Notes: a model not told the origin generated them from the letters alone. Shown: positions 46,421-58,363, counted from the stretch's first letter. The stretch: 64,000 bases of DNA from Nepenthes gracilis (GCA_033239525.1 BSYO01000014.1:17096021-17160020); one strand, 5' to 3'. Numbers and translations: made by a program.

Positions 46421-47589
46421 CACTATCCTCCCATGCCGAGTAGTTTGAAATTTTAACCCTTGACATGTGATGATGGGACGTTACTGCATGGGCTCTTACG
46501 CGTGTTCCTTTCCCAAACACCCTTCAGATTTCGGTTCTATTGGCTATGCTCGACGGCAAGGCAACTTCTGGAGGGAAGCATGATGTCCTGGATGACGGGA
46601 TTCCTGACTTCCAGATGGAAGGTAGGCCTCCCGGAAGGAGGCGGTTCCTGGCACTGGGACGGTGGACTCATGGCTCTAGGACGAAGGGCTCCTAGGACGG
46701 AGGGCTCCTAGGACGGAGGGCTCCTAGCCCTAGGACGGAGTGCTCCTCAACGGAGGATAGGCATTCTTTTCAGGAATGATGAGTCGTCTTGAGCCTGCTT
46801 CTCCGATTCTAAGGGTACCTGGCTTCGTAGCGCGATCCGCAAATATGTTCCTCTTACTTGGGCAAAGCGGGCCCTACTCTGTTGAGTTGTAGGCCCGTCG
46901 TAGGGCTGACCTCTTGAGTCCATAGTTGCTGGCAAGCCGCCGAAGAGGCTCGACTTCGATTTGTCTTCTCCAGTTGTCCTGGACGATCACCCCTGGTAGC
47001 CTTCGATCCTGCCTGGAGGAGATTACGGTACAAGGAGAACTTGCCCTTTGGCCAAATATGAGTGTTGTCGTTGCCCGAACAGTGCTACTTGGATTTTCAC
47101 AGGATCCCACTCTGATTCCCCGGTGTTGGAGGCCTTTTAGGGCTGAAGGGATCGTTAGACCTGTGAGAACCAACGAGGCACCTTCTCTGGTGCCTGCATG
47201 AGAGAGGGTCCTAGTGGCACATCTTCCGTCTTCTTTAGTCGAGTGGCAGTCCTTACGTGACTGAGAGAGGGCAGCTCTACTGATCCCCTTTTTTTTGTGT
47301 AGATACTTTTTCGAGAAGGCCTTTGTAATCTTTCACTGGAATAAAGGATACCTCCTTTTTCTTGCTTCTTGTATTGTGACACGGGATCTTTTCCTTGCAT
47401 TGGCTAAGCTGTTTTGCTATTGTCGCTAAAGCTCGCATCCGAACCTCTTCCTTACGTGGCGACACATGGCAGAGAGCAACGGGTCACTCAAAGCAGCAGG
47501 AGTCCTGAAACGACTTTGCAGCCCTTTAATTGTCTGTCTGGCGGCATAACGGAACGACGGGTCAAGCTTAACCCATACCGTTCTCAATT
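46421..47589. other. Unassigned retroelement interior
   Basis: Starts with a PPT-like and decayed hairpin segment related to the LARD. Includes a 16-bp tandem repeat (CTCCTAGGACGGAGGG) at about 46676-46745. No recognisable protein domain on either strand. Confidence 0.4.
46676..46745 (+). repeat. 16-bp tandem repeat
   Basis: GGGCTCCTAGGACGGA repeated about four times. Confidence 0.85.
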
Positions 47590-48010
47590 CTAGTGTAACA
47601 GTTAACGAATCCGGTCAACTAGCGCATCTGCTTAGTTCTCTAGATTCTAACGTTGCGGTCAAAGAATCCGGTCAACATTCCCTTTCGCTTAGTTCTCCAG
47701 ATTCTAACGTTGCGGTCAATGAATCCGGCCAACATTCTATTCAACTCAATTCTCCAAATTCCAACATCATAGTCAATGAATTCGGTCAACATTCTTTTTT
47801 GCTCCGTTTTTCGGATTCAAACGCTATGGTGAACGAATCCAGTCAACGTTCTCTCCCGCTCCGTCCTTCGGATTCAAATGTTATGGTGAACGAATCCGGT
47901 CAACATTTTCTTCCGCTTCGTTCCTCGGATTCAGGCGTTATGGTCAATAAATCCAGTCAACATTCGCTTTCACCCCGCTCATTAGATTCAAACAACGCAA
48001 TCAATGGACC
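47590..48010 (+). repeat. 57-bp tandem array, seven to eight copies
   Basis: GAATCC(G/A)GTCAAC motifs at 47608, 47664, 47721, 47778, 47835, 47892 and 47949 (57-bp period). Each unit carries two GGTCAA/GTCAAC sites. In one frame (47799-48032) it encodes a 19-residue repeat with MVNESSQ and SDSN, but this is probably incidental. Homologous to 29680-29835 in element B, hence the 3' region of a related Gypsy element. Confidence 0.85.
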
Positions 48011-48643
48011 TGGAACAAAAGATAAAAGATAGAGAAGCATCCATGACAACGAGAGAGGAAAACCAAAAAATAACTGCAAATTTTCTTATTAACTTTCTCT
48101 TTACAAGTTACACGGCTAGCATAGGCTAATGCATAACAAAACTTTGGGAAAGAGGAGAGAGATTTATCAAGGATTTCAATGTGGAGAGGAATAAATCCAT
48201 ATTCAAATCTTGATAACAACCACCCCCGCGAAAAGGGGTGACCAAAGCAACATCCCGCATGAAAAGGGGCGATCAAAGCAGTTCAAACTTCTTGACTCAA
48301 AGTGGCAACGTCGGAGAGCACGAACTGCCTAATCTCTGAACTAGCAGCTGGAGCAACAAGCTTCTCGGCATAACTTAACTCTCGCAACATTATGCCAGGT
48401 ATCATGAAAAGGCAATGCTAAGAAATGCCGAAAGCTTCCCAATTTATAGTACAAGAGGAAGCACTAAATGCTAAAAGGCAATAGTCTTGGCTGAACTGTA
48501 AAAAAAATCTAAAGGCAAGGGAATCATGCCGAAAAAAGTGGAAAGGAGAATCTGGGATAGACCTAGGGGGACAACACGGCTAGACGCATCCTATCGTGAA
48601 CATGTCAGAGGCCGAGTCTTAGGATGCCAGCATGGGGGGCTAG

Positions 48644-49582
48644 AGATGGGGGCGCCAGTAGTGGGTCGGCTCAAAATAAATAAGTGGCCCAAGATCAACG
48701 GAAGCTCATTTGTACATGGGATGGTCAACGCTACTATTGACCGGAGAAACTCAGCGAGTAGGCTGGACGTGCCCCAGGATAAACATGATCCGTGTCTAAA
48801 TCAGCCCATGCACGCATTCTCAAGCCTTAACAATCGTTTGTCCTATTTCTCCGCATCTTCAAGAAAAACAATCTCATCTGTAATGGCAACATCCCAAAAT
48901 TAGAGTGCATCCTAGAATGAAGGTACACGAATCAACGTGCAATCCACAGGAGAACCCTAATGGTCACCATACGTGGGATTTCCACAGAAGGAAGGAAATC
49001 CTCCTTTCTAACCGTTGTAGCCTAAAATGGCGCCTGTGCCCATACTGGAGAAGGCAATGATCCCCTCAAAAGGCGGGCATTCCGCCTCACCACTTGAGAA
49101 AAGTAGTGAGGGCCCATGACTATCAAGGGTCATGGAGACTCACTCCACAGGTATACTCTCTCGCCTACTAAACGCCCTCTAACATATTCAAACTTATGGA
49201 AGCTTTCCCCGCTTTCTAGCTTCCCAACGCTCTCTCCCTTTCTCTCTACTATTAGTTCCCTGCGGGCTAAATACTGAGAGAAATTGCTTTCTACGAGCGC
49301 CCATAATCCAAACCACTCCCTCCATGAGTGCACCTCCTACCATCATTCTCAAACACACTCCCAGCATCCATTTTTACATCCGTTGCATTTTACATTCTCA
49401 TCATTGGAAGGTTCATTACTGATTTGAGTGTCTGAGTGTTTTCGATAGAACTAAATTTCACCATCACCTGACTTTCTATTTGAAGTTGTAGTGTGCAGGA
49501 TCCTTAGTTCAGTGGACGAAAATCAAAATCCGATAACAAGCTCGACCCGAACCCGTTTGAAGTTTGGATATAGTACGCATCA
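48644..49582 (+). repeat. 3' LTR of a truncated Tat-like Gypsy element
   Basis: A PPT-like stretch (CCAGCATGGGGGGCTAG) precedes the LTR start (AGATGGGGGCGCC, aligned with TGATGGGTACGC of element B). It contains GGTCAAC..ATTGACC at 48723-48742, the U5 block (ATTTGAGTGTCTGAGTG..TGTAGTGTGCAGGATCC) and ends GTACGCATCA. With the 57-bp array upstream it forms the 3' end of an element whose gag-pol and 5' LTR are missing. Confidence 0.75.
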
Positions 49583-49674
49583 TATATATATATATATATA
49601 ATGCATATATTTAGACCCTATTTAAATTAATTATTATTATTTTAATATTTTCACTCTAATAAAATTAAATGAAG

Positions 49675-49714
<40 letters not shown>

Positions 49715-51690
49715 GAGAAACAGAGACAATGGATGAACAAAAGAAGAAATCGGAGGCATAAAGCAAAGGCATGGCTTGCATGAAGAAACTACGTCTGGCT
49801 AAGCTAAAAATTTTACAGTAATATTGGATAAAATTATAAAAATTATGGCCGTAAATTATTAAATGATGCAAAATAAAGGATTATTAAAAATGTGTTAAAA
49901 TTAGCTTTATTTAGATTATATACACTAGTAGAATTAAAGATAAAATGACAAGAATTGTAGGCAAAATTTGAAAAGAGAAAGGAGAGAAGGAGTCTGAAAA
50001 ACAGAGAAGGAAGAAAGCATTGAATAGCAAATTTCAGTAAGGAATTTTTTAATTCTTCTTATTATCTTCAAGATTGATCATATTTCTTTGTCAAGTCTTT
50101 TTCACATTGCCCAATTTGAGAGAAATCTGAAGACGATAAAAAAAAATAGGCATTTGAAAAATATAATAAAATTAAGGGTTAATAATATGTAATATTTAAT
50201 GCACAAGTATAATTTTAATAAATATATAAGGATTATATATGATGATTATTTAAGGTATGGAGTCCATAAAAAAATTGATATTGATATATTTTGAAGACTC
50301 AATATAGTAAATTGGCCATTACTTATTTACTTATGACTTTAATAAATAAAAACATATTAGGTATTATGATGAGTTTTAAATAATAATTCAAAGAATATAT
50401 TTAGCCTTAATATTTAAAGAAAATAAATAATATGTTAGACTATATTAAGACTATATGAGTTATATTGGTTAGGGACTGACTGATTCAACCGTTATATAAA
50501 TTCTGAATTTAACACTTGTTTGTTAATTATTTACGTAATTTGATTGTTTATCATCGATTCATATAACAGGTCGTTATAATTAATTGTTCAAATTTATTAA
50601 CCAATTAATCATTTAACATTTTGGTCTTTTATATTTTGAGTAATTTAGTCTTTTGGATATTTGATAATTTGATCGAATTCTCTTTCGTTCCAAACCTAAC
50701 AATTTGATTATTTCATATTTTGTTATGGATTTACTGTTCAAAAGTCCCATATATTAATGTGTGAAGTCGATTTTATCTTAGATCTACCCAGTAGGATCTA
50801 AACTTAGTAGGAAAAGGAAGACCTCCCTTGAGTAGCTAAGTCTGGGTTGGCCTACGCCTATTAACTAATAGCATATTTGATTATTAGAATAAAATAAGTT
50901 AGAAATATAATAATTATTTTTAGAAAATAAATTAAGATAGGAATAGAGTTAAAACTTATTATTCACATATTTGGTTATTCATTTAAAATAGTTATGAATA
51001 AGTTGTAAAAAATAGAAAAATATGCGAACGTTCTTACCATTCATGTGCGGCAACTTTTTAATGTAAAGAGACTGAGATACTGGAGAAAAATCAAAACTTT
51101 CAAATGTTCACGTGTAGGAGAAGAGAGTTATTGATTTTTGAATGAGGGTTTTGAAGAAGATGGAGATAAGAGAAGACAAATGTGGATGGAGATGAATAGG
51201 ATTAGGAAAAATGATGGAAGCAAGAGAAGATGGATATGGCAACGATAGAAAACAATGTGGATTAGAGAGAAAGTGAAGAAAGGGATGAAGAGAAGACTAA
51301 GAGGGGTAAAAACAACTGGGAGAGAAGACGAATGAGAAAGTAGACAAGGATTTCGAACAATTGATACAATGACAAATGTATGAATAATTTGGATGAATGT
51401 TGAAAATATTATGAGCAAAATAATAATATTTGTAGAAATAATTATTTCTTAAATATAATAAATAAATAATATTAAAAAAATTTTTGATATTTGTTATTCA
51501 TTAATTTGGATAGATATTTATTTCTTTAAAAATAATTATTCCATATAATAAAAGAATCAAATATAGAAATAAATATTTTATTGGTAATAAGACGAGAATA
51601 ACATTTTTATTCCTCCAAAATATCTCATAAATATAGGTCAAATAAATGTATTTTTATTCGATAATCTATTCATTTATAATTAATTATTAA
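49583..51690. other. AT-rich intergenic stretch
   Basis: About 2.1 kb with an AAT microsatellite at 49674-49715 and no recognisable gene, RNA or repeat. Open stretches here are low complexity. Confidence 0.5.
49674..49715 (+). repeat. (AAT)n microsatellite
   Basis: About 13 perfect units. Confidence 0.95.
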
Positions 51691-52698
51691 TGGGTAGTAA
51701 TACCCAGGGCTCAGATAAAAGTCCGAAAACTGAGCCATCGTCCCAAAAGACCCACGAGGCTAATTTGACTCAAGAGCTTAAATTAGCTCAAGAGGCTTGA
51801 GGACCTAAGTCCACGTCTAGAGAGGCCCAAGGAGACGATTTGGTTCGAGAGATTGATTTGGTTTTGAGGGCTCGAGGACATAGCGTTAAAAACTCGATGA
51901 CTAATCTTTGAACAAAGACCCTAATGAAAGACAAAGACTTAGTAAAAGACGAGGACTCGCTAAAAGGACAAAGACCTGGAAAGTACGAGGACTCTTGATG
52001 ATGTCCGACAATGTGGATGCAGGCAGGAAGCTCAACTTGACCGAGGATGCCAGCTCAGAGTTGACTTCTACCAGGGCACGCACAATCTTTGCAACATGCA
52101 ACCTGCTCAGGGAATGATGGCTTCTGGCACACGCGTGATATGACGTCTCACAGTGTCAAACTGCGTGCACGCCACCTTTCTGTCACTGCAATATAGATAC
52201 TGTAAATTTAGTGGTAGAAAAACCTGCACATGCCAGGCCGCATGGACGCTCCATGTGGGACATCCAATCTCCTATATAAACCTTTAATGTACACCTAACA
52301 AAAGATCTGAAACCTGAGGGATTGGCTTCCACTTTTGCATTAACGTACACAAAGAAAGAGTTAGCAAGTTTTGCTCCCAATGTAATGAAAGAGCACTTAG
52401 AGAACCTTGAGTTATTTGTGCTTTTCATCCTTTGTATTCACCCAATGGTATAGTAGGAGTTTGCCTGAACCCTCGATCCTGTAATTATTTTCTTTCATTC
52501 AAGAAAATTTTTTTTACATAAAATATTATGTGTCGTCGCTCTCTTTCTCTCTCTTTCCCCTCAAAATCATTTCTCCTAACTTAAAAAGATAATCACGTAA
52601 TCTGTGTTGCACGAATTCTGTCCGAGCTTACCTAAATGTTTGAGGACATCTTTTGGGTCTTCATCCATTCGATGACCAAAACTTTTGAACGCAACAAA
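51691..52698 (+). repeat. Solo-LTR-like block
   Basis: GC-richer block in AT-rich surroundings: starts near TGGGTAGTAATACCC, has a TATA box (CTCCTATATAAACC at about 52270), a leader, TTTACATAAAATATTATGTGTCG near 52512 (U5-like, compare 7797) and ends near TTTTGAACGCAACA. No target-site duplication was found and the ends are uncertain. Confidence 0.45.
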
Positions 52699-54630
52699 TA
52701 TATATATAAAGTCTATTAGAATCTAAAATAAAAAATTAAAACTGATTATACAAATAAAAAATAAATTATAAATATTTTAAATAAATAAAATAAATTATTT
52801 TTCGACATAGGTTGATTGTCGTTTGATGAAAATAGTCCTCATTGAAAGGTCACTTTTCGATAATTGGAATGTTCCCTTTTTCAATTAATTGGATATAATC
52901 AATGTCAATTGTTCGATGACCAGAATTGGCGGGTCGTATACCTTTCAATATATATATATATTCAAATATTCTTAATATTTCTACATATTCAAAAATAATA
53001 ATAAAAAAAAATCATATGCAGTATTTTTAAAATTTTTTTATAATATCAATATTTATTAAATATTAAATTTAATAATAAAAACAAAAAAATTACTATTTAG
53101 ATAATTTTTTTAAGTTTTAAATTTTATTTATTAATTTTTTATTCAATGAATAATATAGAGATAATTGAGTAAATTTTTTCTAAAAAGATGTACAGCTTGA
53201 ATCCCCCTCGACTAACGCTTCTCCCTTTTTACGTTCACAAATAATTAATTTGCCAAATGGAAAATCATCCACGAAAAATTCAATCATCTTATCTATTTGG
53301 TAATTAGCTTATGAGATTAATATTTTTTTAATAATAAATAAAAATTAAATAATATTTTTAATAATAAATAATACAATCGTTCGATCAATATCTAATAATT
53401 ATGATTTAGAGATATTGAATCAATTCCTTTTTTTAGAGTATTAGGCTTCCCAAATCCGTATTTTAACTATACGGCACGCTAATTACTAAATAGACAAGGT
53501 GATTGATTGTTTTGTCGATAATTCTCCATTTGGCAAGTTAATATATTAAGATGGCAATTTACTGCTTTTAATAATTATTGATTAAGTTAACAATTTTGGG
53601 TCTCCTAATTAAGTATGGTGCCCGTGGTGAATATCAATGTTATATAATATAGCAAAGAGTTACATCGTCACATATGATATTATTCATTTTTAAAAGGTGC
53701 ATAGTATCAATTTTTATATAAATATATTGGATTTAAATTATTATCGAGATGCTATTAATGTATATTCTTTAATAATTTATTAATATATCAAAATAATATA
53801 TTATTTCAGTGATGTCGGCCGTTCTAGAGTGGTTAGCCGTTTTAGTTAACTAATAATAAATATGCATACGAGTTGTTAGGTTTTTTTTCAAGGTCAGACT
53901 TTATCCTCTTGTTCACATTAAATAACATACAATATAATATTATATCACTACAACCCAAAATCTTAGTATAATACGAGGTGGCGCATTAGAGATTGGAGAA
54001 TAACTTAGTGTTAGAAAAAAGACCCATTTACACCTGATAACAGCCACATTGTCCGAATGCGTTGAAAAATTTGCTCAGTGATTTATTTTGGACCAAAAAT
54101 CGGCCTTTATTAAGCATGTCATTGGTCTAGTACACTACAAAAAATAAATAACCATAGTAAGAAATAACACGAAGGCCACCGAAATTTGATATGTTTTCCT
54201 TTCATCTAGTACCGGGGTATAATCTCATAAGACCAGAAATATTAACTTCTAAAACAAAGTGACCTTCAAGCCGTATGAGAAAATGAACAAATAAAGAAGA
54301 GATGATGAAATTTAACTTGAGTATCATAAACGGACCAAATAGAGCTAAAATTAACAAAAGCATGCACCTAATCCTTTTTGTTAAGATGCTTTCGGATGGC
54401 TAGTTAAAGAATAAATGACGGCCTCGTTTTCCAACCTAGAGGATAGGTAGTCATCATCATTCTCGATAAAACCATTGAAGAAAGAAGAAAGAAGGGGAAA
54501 CAGAAAAGAAGTTCAGAGGAAACAAGTGAAAAAGCAGGCTCGGAAGGCTCAGAGCCCCCAATAACAAAGGAATGAAGCTCCAAACAACGAATGAAAAAAA
54601 TGAGAAGATGGGGAAAAGAAGAAAGGATAA
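52699..54630. other. AT-rich intergenic stretch
   Basis: No gene or named repeat; several short TA runs. Confidence 0.5.
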
Positions 54631-54730
54631 TGCTCAATTGCTTTAGCCAGACTCTGGGCGAAGGGGAGCACACTCGTCCCCACGAATCACTCTCTCTCAG
54701 TGAGTTTAGGGCATCGCCTTTAGCTGTTGG

Positions 54731-55203
54731 TGTTAGATCTTGATGTGGGTAAAACAACCACAAATGCGGAATTTCAAATCGGTTAGAAAATACCTCCGGC
54801 CATTGATGCTCTGTTTTCGGATTGAAGATTCGGACGGCGTTTGGGCTTCGGACACTCCTTTACTCGTTTAGATGGTGTATTGCTTGAGTTGGATGCCAGG
54901 GACAAAGCCGAAAGTCTCAATTTATAGGCGAAACCATCACCCGCCTCAACCGAGCGTTTGGAGCTCGAACCGGTCGAAATTGATGAATTAACTTAATGGG
55001 AGAGTTATCACCACTTAATGGACCACATTTGCTTGAGAATTAAATCGAGATTAAAGCCAAATCGTTACAAAACCGGAGGAGAAGATGAAACGAACGCATC
55101 GCTCACGCAACACCGCTCGATCCGGCTCAAGCGCCCGTCGACTCGGCCGCGGCCGCTGGCTCGATGGCTTGGGCTTGGCAGGCCAATCAATGTGAAGCCC
55201 ACA
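54731..55203 (-). mobile_element. 473-bp solo LTR nested in the 5' LTR
   Basis: Flanked by perfect GTTGG duplications (54726-54730 and 55204-55208) and bounded by TG..CA in either orientation (minus: TGTGGGCTTCAC...AGATCTAACA). In minus orientation a TATA box (CGCCTATAAATTGAGAC, plus about 54918-54934) is placed as in an LTR promoter. The uninterrupted sequence at 57464 shows the empty site. Probably Copia-type by its TCTAACA end. Confidence 0.8.
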
Positions 55204-55412
55204 GTTGGAACAACCAATCTGATTTAGGCTTGTGAAGGTGGACGCGTCACACTCCCTCCAGATTCTCCTCCATCGGGGGAGAAAGGATGACTCATGCTGT
55301 TGGGAGTAGAAGGCTCCTCTTCGCACGTAGCCAAACAAGGATTCTGGTGGGGACATTCACTCATGCATGGGCAAGCCCCCTTCGGGCACACCCTTCGAAG
55401 TCTCGTCCTCCA

Positions 55413-55540
55413 TCTCTATAAACGGTCCCCTTATCAGGTGCACTTTTCGAAGTTTCGTTCTCCATCTCTATAAGCCACCCCCAGGACTAGGTGCACGAGT
55501 GGAGCTAAGTCCTCCATCTCTTAATCCGCCCACTGGTCGA
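55413..55540 (+). repeat. 52-bp CTCTATAA repeat, three copies (5' LTR)
   Basis: TCTCTATAAA at 55413, TCTCTATAAG at 55464, TCTCTTAATC at 55517. Confidence 0.8.
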
Positions 55541-57003
55541 GCCCATTCACCATAGCCTAGCCCTCTTCTAATAGTGCAATCGCCCTTTTACGTGCATCTA
55601 TACATACACATATTGTATTCTTTCATCTTTTTCTCATCGTAGAAAGATTTTTGACTCAAGTATTGGAGAATATATCGAGGAGCAAGTTTTCACCATCATC
55701 TGATATCTTATTTGTTAATTGTGTTGTACTGGATTCAGATCCGAAATAATGGTGACCGGGCCAGTTTCAGTTTGATTAGTCAAGAGAAATCGAGCAGTTT
55801 TCTAACCCATTTAACAACCCAAATCTAGGGACGCGTCCTTGGTACGGTCCTTAAGAGAATGAGGGTTGAAGATTGAGACCCCCAACTAAGCGCCCCACCA
55901 ATAGGAATCACGTCCAACTTCGACAATCCTCTCGGCAGGGAGAGTGCACCCCACTCTCAAACCAAAGAGGCAATCCCAAGGACACAGTATTCTCTACCCC
56001 GAGAGGCGCTATGTGCAAGTCCACCACGAATGCAGGTAAGTCCTACATGCACCCATATGGATTGCTTGCCACATGTTCAATCATTTGATTTTCTTTATCA
56101 TATTCGAATGCTTGTGTACTAACACTATTTCAAAAACCTAGACTACACATAAGTTGAGTGAATTATACTTCACCTGCTTCTTAACTAGCTTTGACCTGAT
56201 CTAAAACCTCGATCCCGTCAACCAAGCGGCCCAAAGACGGTCGAAGTGAAACCTCTATCCTATCAACCAAGCAGCTTATGTGCAGTCGACTTAAACAGCC
56301 CGAAGGGCTCGCAAACTAAGAAATGAACCTCACCATCAAGCGGCCACAAAAACCTTAAAGGGCTATCTAGTATGCATGCAGCGAGTTCCTCCAATAGGAA
56401 CTCGCACCATCAGTCGACTATGGTAAGTGGACTAGGATCAAACGCACTTAAACTATGATGCCCTTTGGTAAGACTGAGCACCAAAATGGCAATGTGCTGG
56501 TGACGGCCTAAGCTTCGCCATAGTTCAGCGACGATGGTCATGAAACCTAGCCATCCTTAGTGAGGCTCACCAACAAACGTGCCATGACTTCTCCTTCGTG
56601 AGAAAGAGTACAAACAAATAATAACGTCCGGTCAAAGCACAACGACAATAGCAGTTATGCTTAGCTGGTAAATGGATTTCCCTCATACGACAATCTCCTC
56701 CCGGCAAGAGCAAGCGCAATCAAGTAGGAAGACATCAAAAAAAATGGAGAGAGTTCAACAAAAGCATGAGAAGCACCAGCAGCAATAATCAAGGTAGTCA
56801 GATTGTTTTATTAAAAAGTTAAAATGTACATATGAAGGCATCCAATGGGCCTAAAAGATACAAGAGGCGAGATTCTATCATGCCTACGACCAGCATGGAT
56901 GGCCATCTTAGGATCAGGGATCCCTCGATGCACCTGGCACAGACCCCCAGCCATTCCCTGGTAGCACGACGGTTTAGAGCTGGCCTCTAGGTCGAACATT
57001 CTC

Positions 57004-57290
57004 ACCTCAAAGATCAACAAGCTGCCTCCAAGTCCTCCGAAGTTCATCCTCAAGTGAGGCGATCTGATTTAGAACTTGAGTATTGGCCTCTACGAGCTCC
57101 TGGCGTCTCACCTCTAACTCAGATAATGCTCGATCAAGATAAATGGCCCGCGCTTCACTCTGCGAAGCCTTGGCAATAGCAACATTCACCCAGTACTCTG
57201 CATCCTCCATCACCATCGGATTAGCATGTGGTTGGGACAGTCGGAGGATCTCGGCGCTCTCCACCATCCAAAGAACTTTCTGAACCTGTC
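57004..57290 (-). pseudogene. Antisense coiled-coil exon of the deleted element
   Basis: Minus-strand reading frame of about 90 residues: SAEILRLSQPHANPMVMEDA, NVAIAKASQSEARAIYLDRA, SELEVRRQELVEANTQVL, EDELRRTWRQLVDL and stop. It is heptad-like and begins after a plausible acceptor (TTGACAG|GTTCAG). It sits on the strand opposite the element, between the (lost) pol and the 3' LTR, like the coiled-coil exon of element B. Confidence 0.6.
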
Positions 57291-57720
57291 AAGCAACGGG
57301 CAGCAGCCAGCTAAGAATGATAGTAAAAAGGAACGTAGCAATATCAGAACAAGGATAATGTGAATGGGATAATGCTCAACTGTTCTAGTCAGACTCTGAG
57401 CCAATGGGAGCACGCTCATCCCCACGAATTTCTCTCTCGTGAGTTCAGGGCATCGTCTTCAGCTATCGGAACAACTAATTCGATTTAGGTTTGCGAAGGT
57501 GGATGCGCCACACTCTCTCTTCAAATTCTCCATCGTTGGGGGAGCACGGATGACTCATGCAATCGAGAGCAGAAGGCTCCCCTTCACACGTAGCTAGGAG
57601 AGGATTCCGGTGGGGACATTTACTCCCGCATAGGAAAGCCCACTAGTACTCCCCCTATCCAAAGGAATTCCTGGGAAGGTTGATGCAAACCAAGATCCGC
57701 AAGCAGATTCTCCTCCTCCA

Positions 57721-58041
57721 TCTCTATAAGCCACCCCCTGGTTAGGCGCACCCCTTACAGTCTCGTCCTCCATCTCTATAAACTGCCCCTAGATAGGCGC
57801 ACGCAGCAGACTAAGGTCCTCTATCTCTGTAAGCTGCTCTCTAGCGAGGCATACCCTTCGGAGCCTTGTCCTCCTTCTCTATAAGCTGCTCCCTGACTGG
57901 GCAGACCTCTCAGAGCCTCGTCTTCTATCTCTATAAGCTGCCCCCTGGCTAGCCACATCCTTCGAAGCCTCATCCTCCATCTCAATAAACCGCTCCCTAA
58001 TCGAGTGTACCTAACGAAGCTAAATCATCCATCTTTTATAG
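57721..58041 (+). repeat. 52-bp CTCTATAA repeat, seven copies (3' LTR)
   Basis: TCTCTATAAG-like cores at 57721, 57773, 57824, 57876, 57928, 57980 and 58032, with an almost constant 52-bp period. The 5' LTR has three copies. Confidence 0.9.
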
Positions 58042-58363
58042 TCGTCCCTGGCTGGGCATATTCATCAGACTTTAGCCATCTGCTAATAATTCAATCCCCT
58101 TTTACATGCATCTATGTATGCAAATATTATATTCTTTCATCTTTTTTTCAACATAGAAAAATTTCTAACATGAACGTTGGAGGTATTAGAGGATATATAT
58201 CGAAGTGTGAATTCTCACCATTTATTAATATTTTGTTTGTTAGTTGTGTTATACATAATTCATGTTAAAAATAATGGGGATTGAACCCGCTCCGATTCGA
58301 CCTGTCAAAAGAAATCAAGTTGTTTCATTATTCGTTCAATAATTTAGATCCTAAAACGCATTA

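Larger units (their letters stand above)
54631..58363 (+). mobile_element. Internally deleted Gypsy derivative with two LTRs
   Basis: Direct repeats at 54631-55838 (which contains a 473-bp insertion) and 57373-58363 share TGCTCAA, GGGAGCACACTCGTCCCCAC, the AACAACCAATCTGATTTAGG region, CTCTATAAG tandem units and a U5-like end. A degenerate PBS (TTGGTACGGTCC) follows the first at 55839. Only 1.5 kb of interior remains: no gag core or pol, but the 39/46-bp type repeat near 56200 and the antisense coiled-coil exon at 57004-57290 persist, in the same relative place as in element B. Target-site duplication not clear. Confidence 0.75.

Noticed and set aside
45960..46520. 186-residue minus-strand open stretch, Lys/Arg-rich
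   Set aside because: No domain; it spans the LTR-like segment and the PPT-like boundary, so coding is unlikely.
47799..48032. ORF encoding a 19-residue repeat protein
   Set aside because: The 57-bp DNA unit is a multiple of three, so any open frame gives a repeat protein. The same array in element B is not open.
43344..49587. TATAT direct repeats flanking 43349-49582, as if one element
   Set aside because: The LTR-like ends at the two borders are in opposite orientation and the TATAT sequence is low complexity, so this is probably chance.
51128..51418. 96-residue hydrophobic minus-strand open stretch
   Set aside because: Purine/pyrimidine-skewed low-complexity sequence; no family and no gene context.
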